From contig NC_090704.1 in NCBI RefSeq assembly GCF_040954835.1, positions 38,754,979 to 38,818,978 of the forward strand: DNA of 64,000 nucleotides, written 5' to 3'. A program made the position numbers and the translations under genes. The notes beneath the pieces were generated by a model, which ran no database searches, was not told the origin of the DNA, and was given only the letters and a program-made list of their open reading frames with translations. This document shows, piece by piece, positions 47,238 through 57,979 of the stretch. Source of the stretch: Lepisosteus oculatus (lineage: Eukaryota > Chordata > Actinopteri > Semionotiformes > Lepisosteidae). Every line of letters begins with the position of its first letter. The first letter of the stretch is position 1.

Positions 47238-50200
47238 CTTCAAGACACATCAGAGAGGAGAACAATAGAAAGACCTGTTAGCAGCAGTAAATATCAAAAC
47301 ATAAATTTGGGTGACAGTAGCACCACTGTTTAAAATCACTACTGTTTTGGGTTAGTAGTACAGTATGAGTTTACTCTGCATTCAAATTTGCTTCTGCTGC
47401 ATTAGATTAGTTCATCGGATAAATGCCTCTGCTCAATAATTGTTTTGAGGCATTTCCTAGATCAACGTAATAGCCAGCCTAATGTGATTCATGAAGTGCT
47501 CTGTTTACAGACCAGTGTGCTCATTTAGCAATCCTAAATCTTTAAGGGTTTCTGCTTATTTATTAATTTATTTGAATGGGTTAGACAATGTTGGCACAGT
47601 CAACATTACCTATAAAAATGTATGTGTGGATACATCTGTGTGTAGGAGCTGTGGTGGGGATGAAGTAACTCTTATTTATTGTCCTCATTGTCAATCTTCA
47701 ACAGATGTCCTCTAGACCATTAGATACATTACTGTGCCCATTTATGACACACGTTTTACAGCATTATTCTTTGGGATTGCAGATGCCTTTCACAACATTG
47801 GTTAAAGCATAAAAACACTCATCAAGCTGTAAAAAGATAAGATATAGATGACTTAGCAATGATTAGTTATCTGATTGAAAGACACATGGGTTGCCTTGTC
47901 TCATCTTACAGTATAATTGCCACTTAATTCAGATTTATCTCGGGTTGTTCAAACATTTCCCTCTGTCCTCCAGACAATTTATATACAGTAATTCTTTCTT
48001 GATGAGGTAAATGAACAAGGTTTATTTAGTGAGAGTCTTTGAGTAAAAGTGCATTAATAGCATTATATTTTCTAATGCATTTAAAATACATATTTTGCCA
48101 TATAGAGAATCTAAAGAGATTTATTATAATTGCTATTTATTTGGGTTCCCATTAATTTGTGAGTTTACATGAACTGGTAATATTATGCTGTGAGAGGTGC
48201 TAGCTGTGCCTAAAAGGGTATCTGCTGACAGTTAAATGTGTATCCTTTTACATAAAGGTGGTATCTTAGACACCTTTTTTTACCTTAAACTGAGTATTTA
48301 CCTTATTATTTGGGGGGCATTTATTCAAGTGCTCAGTTCAGAAAGCCTGAAGTTGGAACAATTCACAAACTTCTTCCCAGCACATCCATAAAGTTAGGTG
48401 GCTAGATTTTGTACCACTAAATACAGATTTAAGGCTATTTGCTTAAAACAATATGGTGCAAATGTCCAAAAGAAGATTAGCCTGGAACTGTTTCTGCATA
48501 ACAAAGGGAAAATATTGAATGGTCAGGGTGGAACAAGGCAAAATGTTTATGATGTTCGCATCTCTGAAAAGTGAATTGCTAGTTCTTGAGGTTAAGAAAT
48601 TCTTAAGGAATTTATAAATTGATGAATTCTTGTTGCAACATGTCAATTCTATATATTACTCTTTATTGGATCGTTAACTTTATACCTAACAATACTAAGA
48701 TTATTCAGTTTTATATGTAAGTCTAAAGTTAATTGTCTGGGTTAATTGGCCTTTGTCTTATCTTTTCTCAGACTTCTGAAACTGTGTGAAGTGGTTGAGC
48801 TGACAGCCATCTGAGAGATTACGGTCTTATCAGATGGGCAGAAACAAATACTGTAACGTGTTTGTGGGCTGCAGATCAGGATTCATTTCCTACAGATTGA
48901 CTTGGTTTCTCTTCTGTTGTTATTTCCTTTAGAAAGGAAAGTTCTAAATTGTCATCTTAAGTAACTCGAAGTTGTATTACTTAAAATGTGTGTGGAAAAA
49001 CAAGGATATCTGTGTTATTAAAGGAAGAATACAAAGTAGCTTTTACTGTAACTGATGTGTAAGAATAGTGGATGCGCATTCTTCTTCCCAAATTACTCCC
49101 CCTTTGATTAATAGAATTACATTTATATCCAGGTAATTTCTAAAAAAGTTGTTATTGGTTTCAACTTACTAATTTTTAATCTGTTCTTCTAAAGCTTTGT
49201 TCTTAAATGTAAAAAGGATTTTTAATGTTAATAATAATATTATTATCTCAGTACCAGCTAAGGAACTGGGTGCAAATTGGGTTTCCTTGCCCCGTTTCAT
49301 TTAAAAAACAGCTGATGTTGATCGGGGCTTTAATTGTATATTTTACATATGGAAATACTAGAACAGGCAGACTCTGTGGACCAAGGATTTGAAACTTGTC
49401 GCTGACACAGATGAATGAAGTATGACGATACAGTGGGCAGTAGTGTACAGTAATTACAGTTTTGCTGTTTACCTTCATTTGTTTTTGTTTGCAGTATGTT
49501 CCGGGTTACCTCCAGTGACCCATCATTGGGTTCGGGCTGAATGCGCAGCAGGTGACACATCAGTGCGTACACATGTACAGTTTCAAAGGGCTCCACCTCT
49601 AGGTTCTTCTTAAAGTCTGGCCCTACTGCCCGGAAAATTGTCTTCATGTCCATGGCGTCATTGTCAAAGCCATGTTCCCCATTGTTGAACTGTACTGGAA
49701 TCAACTTAGGAAACAACAATAAAAATACGTTACTTTAAAGATTACTTTGACATTCGTTGCTCACCGTAGTCAGTGGCACTCGCTTAATTGAATTGATCAG
49801 TCTGTATGTTTCTTGCCAAATAAATCAAACGTGAATATGTAAGATGGTATTTGGAATCTGTTCTTATTATAAAACTTAAAAAAAATATTTTAAAGGCTGG
49901 TTATTTGCTTCAAGAGCATGCAGTGTGAATACAAGGCGCGCTTATTCAAGGTAAAAATGCACAAGAAAAAGCAGGAGCCGATTTTTTCTCATTTTTGTAA
50001 GAGATCGAGCTATTTCTGTATATTCACCCTTCGTTTTGAGATTTTTAGTTTACTTTTATTACTTTTTATTTTAATTAAACCGATTAGAAATTATAGTTTC
50101 CCCAATACAATATCACTTTACACATGCTTTTTGTGTAATGATCTGATAGGAGGTTGTAGTTCAGGTGGGTAGCTGCGTCAGCATGCGTAGGCTGCAAAGG

Positions 50201-53200
50201 AACTCACTCTGGCGAACCACCTTAACATCAAGCTGTTTGCTGAAGAAGGCTCCACGGCCGAAACGTTGTGTTCTCTTTCTTCTTTTTTTCAGCATGGAAT
50301 AAACCTATTACTTGATCTGATAGGAGTACATGTTCATATCACAACCAGCAGAGGGCGATACTGTCTCACTAAAAATTTAATCCTGAGTTTACAACAGCGG
50401 CATTTTAAACGTTTAACGTTTATTTCAATTAGTAGAAGAATTAATTTCATTTTAAATTAGTTGAATACTATATATGAGCTGTTAATAGAACAGATTAGAC
50501 ACATCTTAATTTAATGCTTAATTTGAAAAAAACAGTTCAGATTTCATAATGATGAAAATATGGATTTTTAAGATATTTTTCTTTGTTGTCCTTCCTGCTG
50601 CACAATTAGCTTAATTTTATCAGCTATTACTACAATAGCGATTAAATATATCCCCATTATCGAATACTGTAGTATGGCTTTGTTAAATATTGTTACACAG
50701 AAGTCAGTGAGGGAAACATAAACATTAACTGTCATACATTACAAACTATATTTAAAAGCATGGTTAAAAAGAAAACTTTGAGTAACAGCTTACTTCAGCA
50801 AACAGCTTGATGTTGAGGTCTGTATTTTATGTTATTGTCCCTTGAGTGTTTCCGATTGTAAGTTTAACTGGAAAAGAGGTTTAGTGTAGTTTATGTTTAA
50901 ACAAATCAATTGAAAAATGATACAGAAACCAGATGCACTCTCAATGAGATTCCCCTTAATTGTATTTTTTTCTGGTATATTTGCCAAAACCTTCCTTGTA
51001 TTGTAATTTGCTTTAAAAACAAACTATGTTTTTTTGCCATTATTAAGAATAAACTACTTTCCTTCAGCTGAATCATGCTCTATAGTTGAAAAACAAATGA
51101 GTAAATTGTCCATGCAAAACTTGAAAACAGATTGCTTAGTCTTGAACATCTTAAAATCAGGTATAAGCAGTCATTATATGTTTTATTATAAGAACATTTT
51201 GTCCATATAGCCGATTTTCTAGTTATTACTTAATTAATCCAAGGATCTCACCCAGCCATTTCATGAAGGAGACCAGGCTATTATCTTCAGTAACATGGCT
51301 GTGTAGCTTGTTCCATACTCATACAGCCATTTGTGCACAGACTTCCTGTTCTAATTTTAAACACATGTGTCCTCTGGTTCATGTTTCACTCTTCATTCTG
51401 TCCAAGTCCACTGGGTTAATTTTATCAGTGCCTTTGATGATTTTGAATTAGGATTTTCACAGATTCCCTCATAGTTATCTCTGTTTAAGACTAAACTGAT
51501 TCAGCTTCTTCAGTCTATGAGTATAGGATATTCTCTTAAATCCCAGAATATATCTGGTGGCTAATATATTCTCTGGACTGATGGCAGACCAGAAAGATAT
51601 TTTCTATAACGGTAACTTAAATTGTACATAATATTCTGAATAAGACTCTGTTAGTACATTGGACAGTATATCCCTTGATTTAAAATCTACCATTTTAACT
51701 TCTTTGCCCTTTTATTGCCTTCTCACGTTGTTTAGAGGATATAAATGATGTGAACATATTATCTCCAGCTTTTTCATAAGCAGCCTCTTTAAACACTGCA
51801 CTTCCTATTTTGAATTTGTAGTTATATGTCTACTACCTACAGATAATACTCTGCATTTCTTGAATGTTATCAAGATCTTTTGAATTTTTATTTCCTGCTT
51901 CAATAGCATCTGCTATTCCTCTTATTTTGGTGTGGCCTGTAAACCTGTCTAGTTTACCAGCTATACCTGAATCTAGATCATTGACATAAATTAGGAAGAA
52001 AAGTGGTTTTAGTACAGACTGTGCTACCACCCAATATGAGCTTTCAGCCCAGATCTATAATTTTTATTTTTAATGTAACCTTTTCTCAGTCCACATGCTT
52101 ACCAGTTGTATATATAAAAAAAAACTAGCACCTGATTGTACTTCTGTCCTAAGGGAATCTTTTTTAATGTAGAGTACAACAGTACTAGGGATGGCAATAG
52201 TTACCCTTCAATTCAATCTTATCAACATATAGTTTTCTAAATATGTAGTAATTTTTTCCTCAAAGACGCAAGCTGCCAAGATGATTGTGCTTTCTACCAG
52301 ACATTAACACTTATATAACAGTGATAGGAAAAAAGTCATATACAGTATGGTTTTTCAAAACAACAGGGACTCCCTTATTTTTAATACTTCATACTAGTCA
52401 TTTCAAGAAAACCCCAGAATAGTGTTTGCATGAATGTATGGTGATTTCCTCGCTATATCCCAGCAGGGACTGAGTTGATAAAATGCAGTTGCTTGTTACG
52501 GGATTAATAGTCTGTTTTCACTTGCCACTGGGAGTGAGATGAAAACAAAATCACTCCCTTTAGTTTCCAGGAGCCCCAGAGAGATATGAAAATTTTCCAT
52601 TATCAGTCTCAGACTGTAAACTCATAATGCAAACAAAGAAAAATCTCTGCCCTCCTGTTGGAATTATAAAGAGGTTAGTAAAGGCAAGCAATGCATGGAT
52701 GTGGGTGCTAATCTGAGAACTTCATGTTTGCACTATAATTGTACAAGTTGTTGCCAGTGTGAAGAAGGTAGAAGAATTTTTAGCATACTCACCCCATTTA
52801 TGACATATCCTGGATCTGCATATAGAAACAGGGGCAGAATGCGGGAGTTTTTGGAGTAGTGCAGTCGCCTGGGCATTTCCTCCTTCTTATACACATGCAG
52901 TTTTGGGTGTGCGTTCTTCAGGGCATTATAGACCTTATCCAGCAGGCCTTCCTTGGGGAGCAGAAGGCTGGCAGGGCCGTAATCCACAATGTGGAACTGG
53001 AGGTCCTTGAAGGAAAATCCTGGGATCTTGGAGAGGGTGATCTCTTGGACCACTGGTGCTCTGTGGACAGTGCTCATTCCGTGGTCGGCAGTGATGATGA
53101 TGTTAAGGTGGTCCGTGAGGCTGCGCTGGTCAACAACGCTGCGTATGTACCCCACAGTACGGTCGACCTGCTTTACCATGTTCCTTCTCTGGGGGGAGTC

Positions 53201-55172
53201 AGGTCCGTATTTGTGTCCGGTGCTATCGGGCTCTCCGAAATACAGTGCCACGAAGTCCAGGTGCTGTACCGTGAACCAGTCCATCACCTTGTCCACGTTC
53301 TCCCGCCATTGAGTCTCATTGGAATAGTCATAGAAACGTGGCTCCACCTCACTCAGATGGGCCTTCTCACCCTGGTAGGTGGCAGCAGTTCCAGGGAAAT
53401 GGAGCGAACCTGCCTTCAGACCCTGGGTGGAGGACATCATGCACATCGCCAGAGTGAGACACAGAGAGAGGACATGGCAATGCTATTTTTCAGAATGCTT
53501 TGGAAGAAACATGTTTTCTCTCATGCATGCAAGGACCATTTGTCAGAACCTATTTTTCAGAAGTTCTGCTCATGTCAGGACTGTTGTTTTGTAATTGCTA
53601 CCAGTGTGCTATTCATTCAACTACTATATTCTATTAGAAAAACTGATAGTTGAACATTTAAGCAATGCTGATATACGTCATTAAATCATAGTCCAGTAGA
53701 TAACTTTTAACTCGCAACTCGTCGTCATCATAGAGTAGGTATCAATGATTCATCGGCAATATTCTAACACTGATATAGAAATTGTAACCTCTAAACTATA
53801 AATCCATGACAGGGCACTTCACCCTGTTTTTCAAGCTAGCCTGTCATGAACACTTAACTAAATCAAGATAGCTGAGGTAGGGTTCATTTTAACTTGGCTT
53901 GTTCTTCATAACAAGCACTCTTGTTAACAGAACAGAACAGTTTTTTAAATTACTCGTTTGTCTAAAATATCTTGTTTTCTTTTTTCCCAAAGCTACCATA
54001 TCCTGAAATCACCTAAATTATTCAAATTAGGAAAGAGATCTTTGTACCCTTTCAATTACTATTACTTAAGTTCAAAACTAGACTAGATTGCATTATCTGA
54101 AGCTTAGTTTACAGGATTTGTACTCCACTGTGGCTTTTTTGTGACATTTTTAGCAATACTGTACACATTCTTTACCTGTCTTTGTGCTGTGATCCAGATA
54201 GGTACACTGCCATTGTCCCACCATTCATTAACAAACTGAGTCATGTAGTATGGCTTTTTCTCTCCGGTGGTTGTGTTAAACCACATGTTGTGAATCACAC
54301 CATGGTTCTCCACATACTTCCCTGAAAAAAGTAAAATTGTACTAAATTTTACAGCTTAGGAGATATGGCAATGGCTATTTGCTGTAGGGCAGTTGTTAAA
54401 AGAGGAATATTAGTTCATGACTGCAACAATAAGCAACCATCTATCTATCCATCTATCCATCCATCCATTTTATAATCACTTTATCCAAATGAGGGTCGCA
54501 GCCAATCTTGGCAAGCAACAGATGCATGGTGGGATAAACTCTGGACAGGATGCCAGTCCAGTCCGTTGAGCATCAGATAAACACAAACTCAGACACACAC
54601 TTTCTCACCAGGGCCAACTTTCTCAGAAGCCAGTTAACTTACCAGTATATGTGACTGCAAACATGACTGCAGGATAAAACCAGAGCACTCGGAGGAACGC
54701 AAACACAGAGAAACATAAAAACTCCATGCAGCTAACACCAATGCTAACCACCACCATGCCACCCCCACTACAATAAGCATTTCTCAACAAAGAAGAGTTC
54801 CCCTGGGGAATTAAGGTGATAAAGGAAAACGGTTTAATAAGCAATGAGGTCACCTGTAATCAAAGTGAAGTGTGAAGGGCTGGTGATGGAGATGAACGGT
54901 GGTGTGGCATATGTGGCTTTGATCCCATCCTGTGCCATGGCGTCCAAATTTGGCGTGTCCACATCCTGGTCATAATCCCATCGGAAACCATCGAAAGAGA
55001 TGAGCAGCAGCTTGTTTCGACAACAGGGAGCAGTGCTGCTCAGTGGAGCTCTGAGGGCCAGAGACGCCAGCAGGAAGCACACAGACAGCATCGACACCAT
55101 GATCAGCACACTGCCAGCTGCACACACTGCTTCTTCCTTGCAGCCCTCTGAGCGCACTGCTCCTATGCACAT
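47029..55172 (-). CDS. enpp7: ENPP7, alkaline sphingomyelinase-type ectonucleotide pyrophosphatase/phosphodiesterase (whole gene)
   Basis: ENPP7 is a membrane ecto-enzyme of the NPP family. In mammals it hydrolyses sphingomyelin to ceramide and phosphocholine at the intestinal brush border. Exons read 54854-55172, 54176-54321, 52793-53422, 49473-49704 and 47237 downward; phases fit at every junction. Visible parts are a signal peptide, the zinc site motifs SFDGFRWDYDQDVDTPNLD, EPDSTGH, ITADHGM and NNGEHGF, the nucleophile threonine in ISITSPSHF, and a C-terminal membrane segment followed by KRRK. The DYDQDVDTPNLDAMA string and WITAQRQ fit ENPP7 better than ENPP4, 5 or 6, and the CBX2 neighbour agrees. 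Length is about 487-511 residues depending on start and 3' end (human 458). All catalytic and metal residues seen are intact. Confidence 0.92.
47238..49472 (-). other. ENPP7 intron 4
   Basis: A 2235-bp AT-rich intron; no repeat recognised. Confidence 0.8.
49473..49704 (-). CDS. enpp7: ENPP7 coding exon 4 (last metal histidine)
   Basis: A 232-nt exon encodes LIPVQFNNGEHGFDNDAMDM, then KTIFRAVGPDF, VEPFETVHVYALMCHLL and PEPNDGS. The His of GEHGF is the last metal ligand of the NPP fold. The acceptor is TTTCCTAAG and the donor GTAAAC after GAAG. Confidence 0.94.
50180..50310 (+). repeat. fish interspersed repeat fragment (gaagaaggctccacggccgaaacg type)
   Basis: TGAAGAAGGCTCCACGGCCG then AAACGTTGTGTTCTCTTTCT and CAGCATGGAATAAACCTATT is wording I recognise from a widespread fish repeat. 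It lies in ENPP7 intron 3, and its left part takes part in a 22-bp inverted repeat with 50793-50814. Confidence 0.45.
50224..50814. repeat. 22-bp inverted repeat spanning 591 bp in ENPP7 intron 3
   Basis: Positions 50224-50245 and 50793-50814 are exact reverse complements over 22 bases (core AACATCAAGCTGTTTGCTGA). Imperfect pairing extends a few bases on each side. The spacer is 547 bp and holds a repeat fragment and a CTCF-like motif at its left end. Confidence 0.85.
50345..50358 (+). promoter_or_regulatory. CTCF-like motif in ENPP7 intron 3
   Basis: CCAGCAGAGGGCGA fits 13 of 14 positions of CCASYAGRKGGCRS. It stands about 7.5 kb upstream of the CBX2 start and could mark a chromatin boundary; this is inferred from motif only. 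Confidence 0.3.
51236..52160 (-). pseudogene. degenerate CR1-type LINE reverse transcriptase in ENPP7 intron 3
   Basis: The minus strand encodes remnants of the CR1 reverse transcriptase C-terminal part. The clearest block at 51833-52030 contains SVLKPLFFLIYVNDLDSGIA, then an altered catalytic motif (FTGHTKI where FADDTKI is expected). The rest reads as the usual CR1 3' sequence (plus strand AACATGGCTGTGTAGCTTGT, TTTATCAGTGCCTTTGATGA) down to about 51,240. Both catalytic aspartates are lost and frames are broken, so it is dead. Confidence 0.75.
52793..53422 (-). CDS. enpp7: ENPP7 coding exon 3 (main catalytic exon)
   Basis: A 630-nt exon encodes 210 residues from GLKAGSLHFPG to DPGYVING. It carries the metal-binding motifs EPDSTGH and ITADHGM and the family strings VKQVDRTVGYIR, DYGPASLLLPKEG and AHPKLHVYKKEEMP. 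The acceptor is CCACCCAG and the donor GTGAGT, both at codon borders. The long open frame on the opposite strand here is an antisense shadow. Confidence 0.95.
53423..54175 (-). other. ENPP7 intron 2
   Basis: A 753-bp GT-AG intron; nothing else recognised. Confidence 0.9.
54176..54321 (-). CDS. enpp7: ENPP7 coding exon 2
   Basis: A 146-nt exon encodes GKYVENHGVIHNMWFNTTTG through WWDNGSVPIWITAQRQ. It follows TTTTTTCAG and ends in a complete CAG codon before GTAAAG. NTT is a likely glycosylation site. The first codon is completed by the last base of exon 1. Confidence 0.94.
54432..54768 (-). mobile_element. V-SINE/DANA-like SINE in ENPP7 intron 1
   Basis: On the minus strand it runs from GGTGGCATGGTGGTGGTTAG through TGGAGTTTTTATGTTTCTCT, GTTAACTGGCTTCTGAGAAA and TGGACTGGCATCCTGTCCAG to a tail of ATGGATGGATGGATAGATG. 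It fills most of the 532-bp intron and is nearly complete apart from a shortened head. Confidence 0.78.
54854..55172 (-). CDS. enpp7: ENPP7 coding exon 1 (signal peptide, first metal motif, nucleophile)
   Basis: Two in-frame starts are possible: 55172, and 55100 with a better ATCATGG context. The second gives MVSMLSVCFLLASLALRA, a normal signal peptide, so it is preferred; the longer form would add 24 residues. After the signal come NKLLLISFDGFRWDYDQD and the nucleophile Thr in SITSPSHF. Human ENPP7 has SPC where this has SPS. The exon ends ACAG before GTGACC, leaving one base for the next codon. Confidence 0.92.
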
Positions 55173-55300
55173 GGCTTATGATGAGCAAAGTTTTCCTGCT
55201 TATCTAATCACAAAGTTTATCTCCTTTGCCAGATTGCAATTGTTCAGCAGATTTTTTTTTTGCTTCATTGGCTCGTTTAAGTGATTGTTTTTTCTTATTT
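55173..55300 (-). promoter_or_regulatory. ENPP7 upstream region with two GATA motifs
   Basis: Two AGATAA motifs (plus-strand TTATCT at 55200-55205 and 55217-55222) flank a CAAAG-type half site, within 125 bp of the predicted start. GATA4/6 and HNF4 sites of this kind are typical of enterocyte promoters, which fits the mammalian expression of ENPP7. These are short matches and could be chance; the transcription start is unknown. Confidence 0.3.
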
Positions 55301-57090
55301 CAATTATTGTTCTCTAAACAATTGCTTTTTGACTAAATGATTATTCTTTGATTTTCTGCCATATAAAGATGGTGACAAGAACAAAATCAAAATCAAAATG
55401 ATACCGCATGAAAGTAGCATGCTGATGCGTTTAACACAGTTATGCTAAATCATATTTTAATATTTAAATATGTTCTGAAAATATTCTCTCATGCCAAACA
55501 CATATTAGTCCACTTCTGCTGGTAGTCTTTTGTTTTGATAGTTCTGTCCAAACCCTGTCTAGGAATATGTTTATAACTTTATTCTTTATAACAGTATTGC
55601 TGTGTTATGAAAAATTAGAAAATATGGTGTACATGTGAGAATTTAAAACAAAAAGCACTCCTAATACGTGAAACACTGCAAACAGTTTCTTAGGCTTCCC
55701 TGCATGTTTCAAACTACCATGTTTGGAGCTATTTGGTAAAATACTTTCTGTGCCTTTTAAGAAAAGGGTTTTTGAATTCACTGAACAGGCCACCTATGTG
55801 GTCGACTCTTTTATATGTCTAAAATGTAATGGAAAATCTGTCCTAGTATATGTCTTTAGAACAAAGTTACTAGGTAGACCAGTTATCCTAAGAATTTTTT
55901 CCACTCCCTGGAAGCCTTAAATAATGAAAAAATGAACTCTTTAGATAAACTAGTAGCAAAAACAACTGCAATTATTGTTGAGGTTTAAAACAATTAAACG
56001 AAAAAGCTGTATGAAACAAATGCCTAGAACCTGAAAGCTTCAAGTGTATGAACAAAGTTCTGGCTATCCAACTTTGAAGCAATTCCTTGTGTTCAGCTGA
56101 AATGATGAATTTAAACAGATAAACAGCGGACATTTGAAGTTTGGTGAGTCAATGAATGTTTCTGCTGCTGTCTGAAAATTTTTTTTTAAAGAATTGATCT
56201 TCCTGTTCTCAGCAGCCCAAAATATGAAGTGAGCTGAGAGCAGGTTCACTAGTCAGGTCACAGGGATAACTATAGTCACAGAATTCTGTTGCACATTTCT
56301 TGCAGGATATGGTATAAGAGAAGTTGTTCCATTTAAGAATTTCCCTATTTTTGTAATCCATCCCTCTGTCTTGGTGATGTTGACAAAACAAGTTGAGAGT
56401 GAATTATCTTTGAATTTTCACTCGAATGTACATCTGTATTTTATAGTTTCAAATAAATTTGTTTAATTGACCTTGGATGAGTGCATCACTTTTCCAATAA
56501 GAAAGCAATTGACTGTAGATGATTTATTTAAAATGTGAAAGATTTCAACCATATTTGTGTGTGCATTTGTAACTGGTAGAAATCATGAAAAACAGATGTG
56601 CTCATCCAGAGTTAATGTGGGTATTTTTCAAAATCCCAAAAGACTGTAACTGCAAGGTTATTGGTGGTTGGAAATTCGCTCTCATCTTTGTTGTCTTAAA
56701 TTAAAACCCATCATAATAAAGTATTTTAATGGGGAGATTATAAAATAAAAATATTCAGTAAAAGTTCTAAAGAAAACGGCTGTAACTGCATCTTGCATGG
56801 TTTCCTGTTGGTGGGGGTAACCACCTAATGCGTCTCACTGCCTGCTTTGTCTATGTTTTATGATGTGCCATTATCAATGCCCATCAGATGCCCCATGGAC
56901 AAACATACTTTTTTTCTGTCCTTGATTTAGGTTCAAAGAAGACATGTTATCTTTTGAAAGATAAGATAAAGAGGTTATAAGAACTCATTATACTCTATTA
57001 TATTCATTAACTTATATTTGGCATTGGTTCAGTTCATATCATCCTGTAGTAACCTTTAACTCAGTCAAGCCCCCAGAAGGCTGTTAAATG
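55301..57090. other. no gene recognised upstream of ENPP7
   Basis: AT-rich DNA up to the hAT element. Short frames here have no known motif. Confidence 0.5.
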
Positions 57091-57098
57091 CTCTAGAG

Positions 57099-57971
57099 CA
57101 GGGGTCTCAAACTCAGATGAATATGGGGGCCGCATCAGATAAAATGCGCTAATTGGTGGGCCACATTCATACACATACAAAATGCATCATATATGAAAAA
57201 ATTACTTGAAACTGATTTTTTTATTTGAAACATAAAAAACTTTACTCAATATTCTCGACATCATGTGAGATTATTTCTGAAGTTCTTCATTCTAGCTGGC
57301 TTTGTTTACAGTGTTTTGCATAGACCAGAATGTCAACATTAGACCTGATATCATGTGATGTAGCCAACCACAATGTTGTTCTTAAATGTTTATAAGTGAG
57401 CCTTGACCGTAAAACTGACTTGTTGATCTTCATTGACATAAAAATCTGTTCACATGTGTACCGCCAAACTTTACTAAGATTCTAGCAGACGCAGAGACTC
57501 TTAAACCTTTCTGTCTTTCTTTATTGATAGCACTCCTGTCAGCTGGCAATCAGGTAACAGAGACGTACACATCAGCTCCTCAGCTTAATGCACTCACAAG
57601 GGCTGTGAATAGGACACATAGGCAGGGTTAGGGTACTTACAAGACAAGGGAAAAAACAGGAGTAAACAATGAACTACTGTTGACATTAGGTTTTATAGTC
57701 ACTATTCACATAAGTAAGGTAACCTAGTGGTCACTCTGCAAACCTCAGACCATTTCCCGACTACAGTTTCCAGCCTGCAGGCACTTGCATTAGTCGGGTG
57801 CGCCTCCGCTTCCTGGCAAGGGTGCTACAATATTTCCATGGCAATTTACAGTATTGAAACAGAAAATGAATAGAACAAGAAATTTATCAAATGACCAAAA
57901 TGACTGAATTTTATTGGTAACTTTTTGTTAATTCATGTAAGCCGTTGTGGGTTGCATGTTTGAGAACCCTG
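57099..57971 (-). mobile_element. hAT-superfamily DNA transposon (Charlie-like), non-autonomous or decayed, with intact ends
   Basis: The ends are CAGGGGTCTCAAAC (57099-57112) and GTTTGAGAACCCTG (57958-57971), reverse complements with one mismatch. They are flanked on both sides by the 8-bp direct repeat CTCTAGAG (57091-57098 and 57972-57979), the target-site length of hAT elements. A transposase C-terminal remnant lies inside on the minus strand. The element is 873 bp, far short of an autonomous hAT. Positions about 57,490-57,835 look unlike the rest and may be a nested insertion or another internal part. Confidence 0.88.
57287..57475 (-). pseudogene. hAT transposase C-terminal fragment
   Basis: Sixty-two residues end at a TGA: SKVWRYTCEQIFMSMKINKS, then VLRSRLTYKHLRTTLWLATS and NVDILVYAKHCKQSQLE. 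The CEQIF-MK-NKS-LRSRLT-HL pattern is that of the hAT (Charlie/GTF2IRD2-like) dimerisation domain, where the native family has LTDEHL. A stop lies just upstream, so only the last part of the transposase remains. Confidence 0.75.
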
Positions 57972-57979
57972 CTCTAGAG

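Larger units (their letters stand above)
49705..52792 (-). other. ENPP7 intron 3
   Basis: A 3088-bp intron carrying the fish repeat at 50180, the 22-bp inverted repeat, a CTCF-like motif and the CR1 relic. Confidence 0.9.

Noticed and set aside
52859..53653. 264-codon open frame on the plus strand
   Set aside because: It is antisense to ENPP7 exon 3; its composition mirrors the conserved catalytic exon and it has no domain of its own.
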